NCBI RefSeq assembly: GCF_015353075.1
Contig: NZ_CP064187.1
Span: 1,426,001-1,490,000 of the forward strand
Length of the DNA: 64,000 bases
Reading direction: 5' to 3'
From: Rhizobium sp. 007
GTDB taxonomy: Bacteria > Pseudomonadota > Alphaproteobacteria > Rhizobiales > Rhizobiaceae
In this document: positions 63,360-64,000 of the stretch, one piece after another
How the letters are laid out: each line of letters starts with the position of its first letter
How positions within the stretch are numbered: the first letter of the stretch is position 1
Made by a program: the position numbers and the translations under genes
Notes under the pieces: model-generated
The model's input: only the letters and a program-made list of their open reading frames with translations
Told to the model about the DNA's origin: nothing
The model's database searches: none

Positions 63360-64000
63360 ATGTCGGAACCAGTATTCTTGAGTATGCCAGAACATGTTGC
63401 CATCATCATGGATGGCAACGGCCGTTGGGCAAAGCAGCGAGGGCTGCCGCGCGCGATGGGTCACCGCAAAGGTGTGGAAGCCGTTCGCGAGACCGTGCGC
63501 GCCGCAGGCGATGCCGGCATCAGGTACCTGACGCTCTTTGCCTTTTCTTCAGAGAACTGGCGCCGGCCGGAAGCGGAGGTCTCCGACCTCATGGGATTGC
63601 TCAAGGCCTTCATCCGGCGCGACCTCGCCGAACTGCATGCGCAGAATGTGCGGATCAGGATCATCGGCGACCGGCATAGTCTTCGCAGCGATATCCTCAA
63701 CCTCCTGCTCGAAGCCGAAGAGACGACGCGGGACAATACCGCGCTGACGCTGGTCATCGCTTTCAACTACGGCTCGCGCGACGAGATCGCCAGAGCCATG
63801 GTGAGCCTTGCCGAAGATGTCGAGGCTGGGCGGCTGCGAGCCCGGGAGATCACACCCGAGCTCGTCAATGCCCGGCTGGATACGGCCGGCATTCCCGATC
63901 CCGATCTAATCATTCGCACCAGCGGCGAGGAGCGCCTTTCGAACTTCCTTTTGTGGCAGGCCGCTTATTCCGAATTCGTCTTCGTACCGGAATACTGGCC
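63360..64000 (+). CDS. uppS: Isoprenyl transferase (undecaprenyl diphosphate synthase), 3' end cut by window
   Basis: The frame from ATG 63360 is open to the last base (213 complete codons). [20 protein letters not shown] carries the catalytic Asp and diphosphate-binding Arg; [20 protein letters not shown] and [20 protein letters not shown] then EFVF are the other conserved regions of cis-prenyltransferases. Makes the C55 carrier for peptidoglycan and O-antigen. Starts 34 bp after frr. Confidence 0.96.
   Translation, partial: MSEPVFLSMPEHVAIIMDGNGRWAKQRGLPRAMGHRKGVEAVRETVRAAGDAGIRYLTLFAFSSENWRRPEAEVSDLMGLLKAFIRRDLAELHAQNVRIRIIGDRHSLRSDILNLLLEAEETTRDNTALTLVIAFNYGSRDEIARAMVSLAEDVEAGRLRAREITPELVNARLDTAGIPDPDLIIRTSGEERLSNFLLWQAAYSEFVFVPEYW

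Overview
The window is chromosomal DNA of a Rhizobium-type alphaproteobacterium (Rhizobiaceae). The general amino-acid permease operon aapJQMP diverging from metC, the DUF3126/DUF3597/DUF982 proteins, clpS-clpA, EipB, and the rpsB-tsf-pyrH-frr-uppS block all point that way. I cannot assign a species from sequence alone.

Layout. 1-3.7 kb: core metabolism and repair (aminotransferase 3' end, hom, recJ). 3.7-9.1 kb, minus strand: the dTDP-L-rhamnose genes rfbC-B-D-A behind a large glycosyltransferase-like gene. 9.3-15.25 kb, plus strand: a VioA-like sugar aminotransferase, then an AT-richer, partly start/stop-overlapping run (WbqC-like protein, two tandem beta-propeller paralogues, GNAT acetyltransferase, methyltransferase, family 2 glycosyltransferase). 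This looks like an acquired O-antigen/exopolysaccharide module. It ends at the first of three tRNA-Glu genes. Between two of these lie decayed remnants of a CDP-glucose 4,6-dehydratase and a sugar C-methyltransferase. 16.4-20.4 kb: core genes (M15-like lipoprotein, glyoxalase I, double cold-shock protein, DUF192, a complex I-type subunit) with tRNA-Pro and tRNA-Arg.

20.4-39.2 kb is accessory DNA beginning directly behind tRNA-Arg(TCT). It holds a frameshifted IS481-family element, the 3' remnant of a tyrosine recombinase, a decayed IS200/IS605 element (tnpA/tnpB) with the start of an SRAP gene inside it, several gene-regulator pairs (NmrA/LysR, VOC/TetR), a frameshifted catB, a PerM-type permease overlapping an ion channel, small rhizobial hypotheticals, and a second IS481 relic. 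From about 39.2 kb the chromosome is core again: aapJQMP/metC, cysE, phasin, clpS-clpA, HIT, GDPD/RidA, EipB, pentapeptide protein, phosphatase, and rpsB-tsf-pyrH-frr-uppS, with uppS cut by the window end.

How the genes work together. RfbA and RfbB make dTDP-4-keto-6-deoxyglucose. RfbC and RfbD take it to dTDP-rhamnose, while the VioA-like enzyme and the nearby GNAT and methyltransferase could divert it to an acylated or methylated 4-amino sugar used by the local glycosyltransferases. No CRISPR array or recognisable defence system was seen. The most interesting items are the polysaccharide module with its tandem propellers, the fossil sugar genes between tRNA-Glu copies, the decayed IS200/IS605 element, two well-formed operators (nested palindrome at 31.7 kb, PhaR-like sites before the phasin) and a candidate small RNA at 23.4-23.5 kb.
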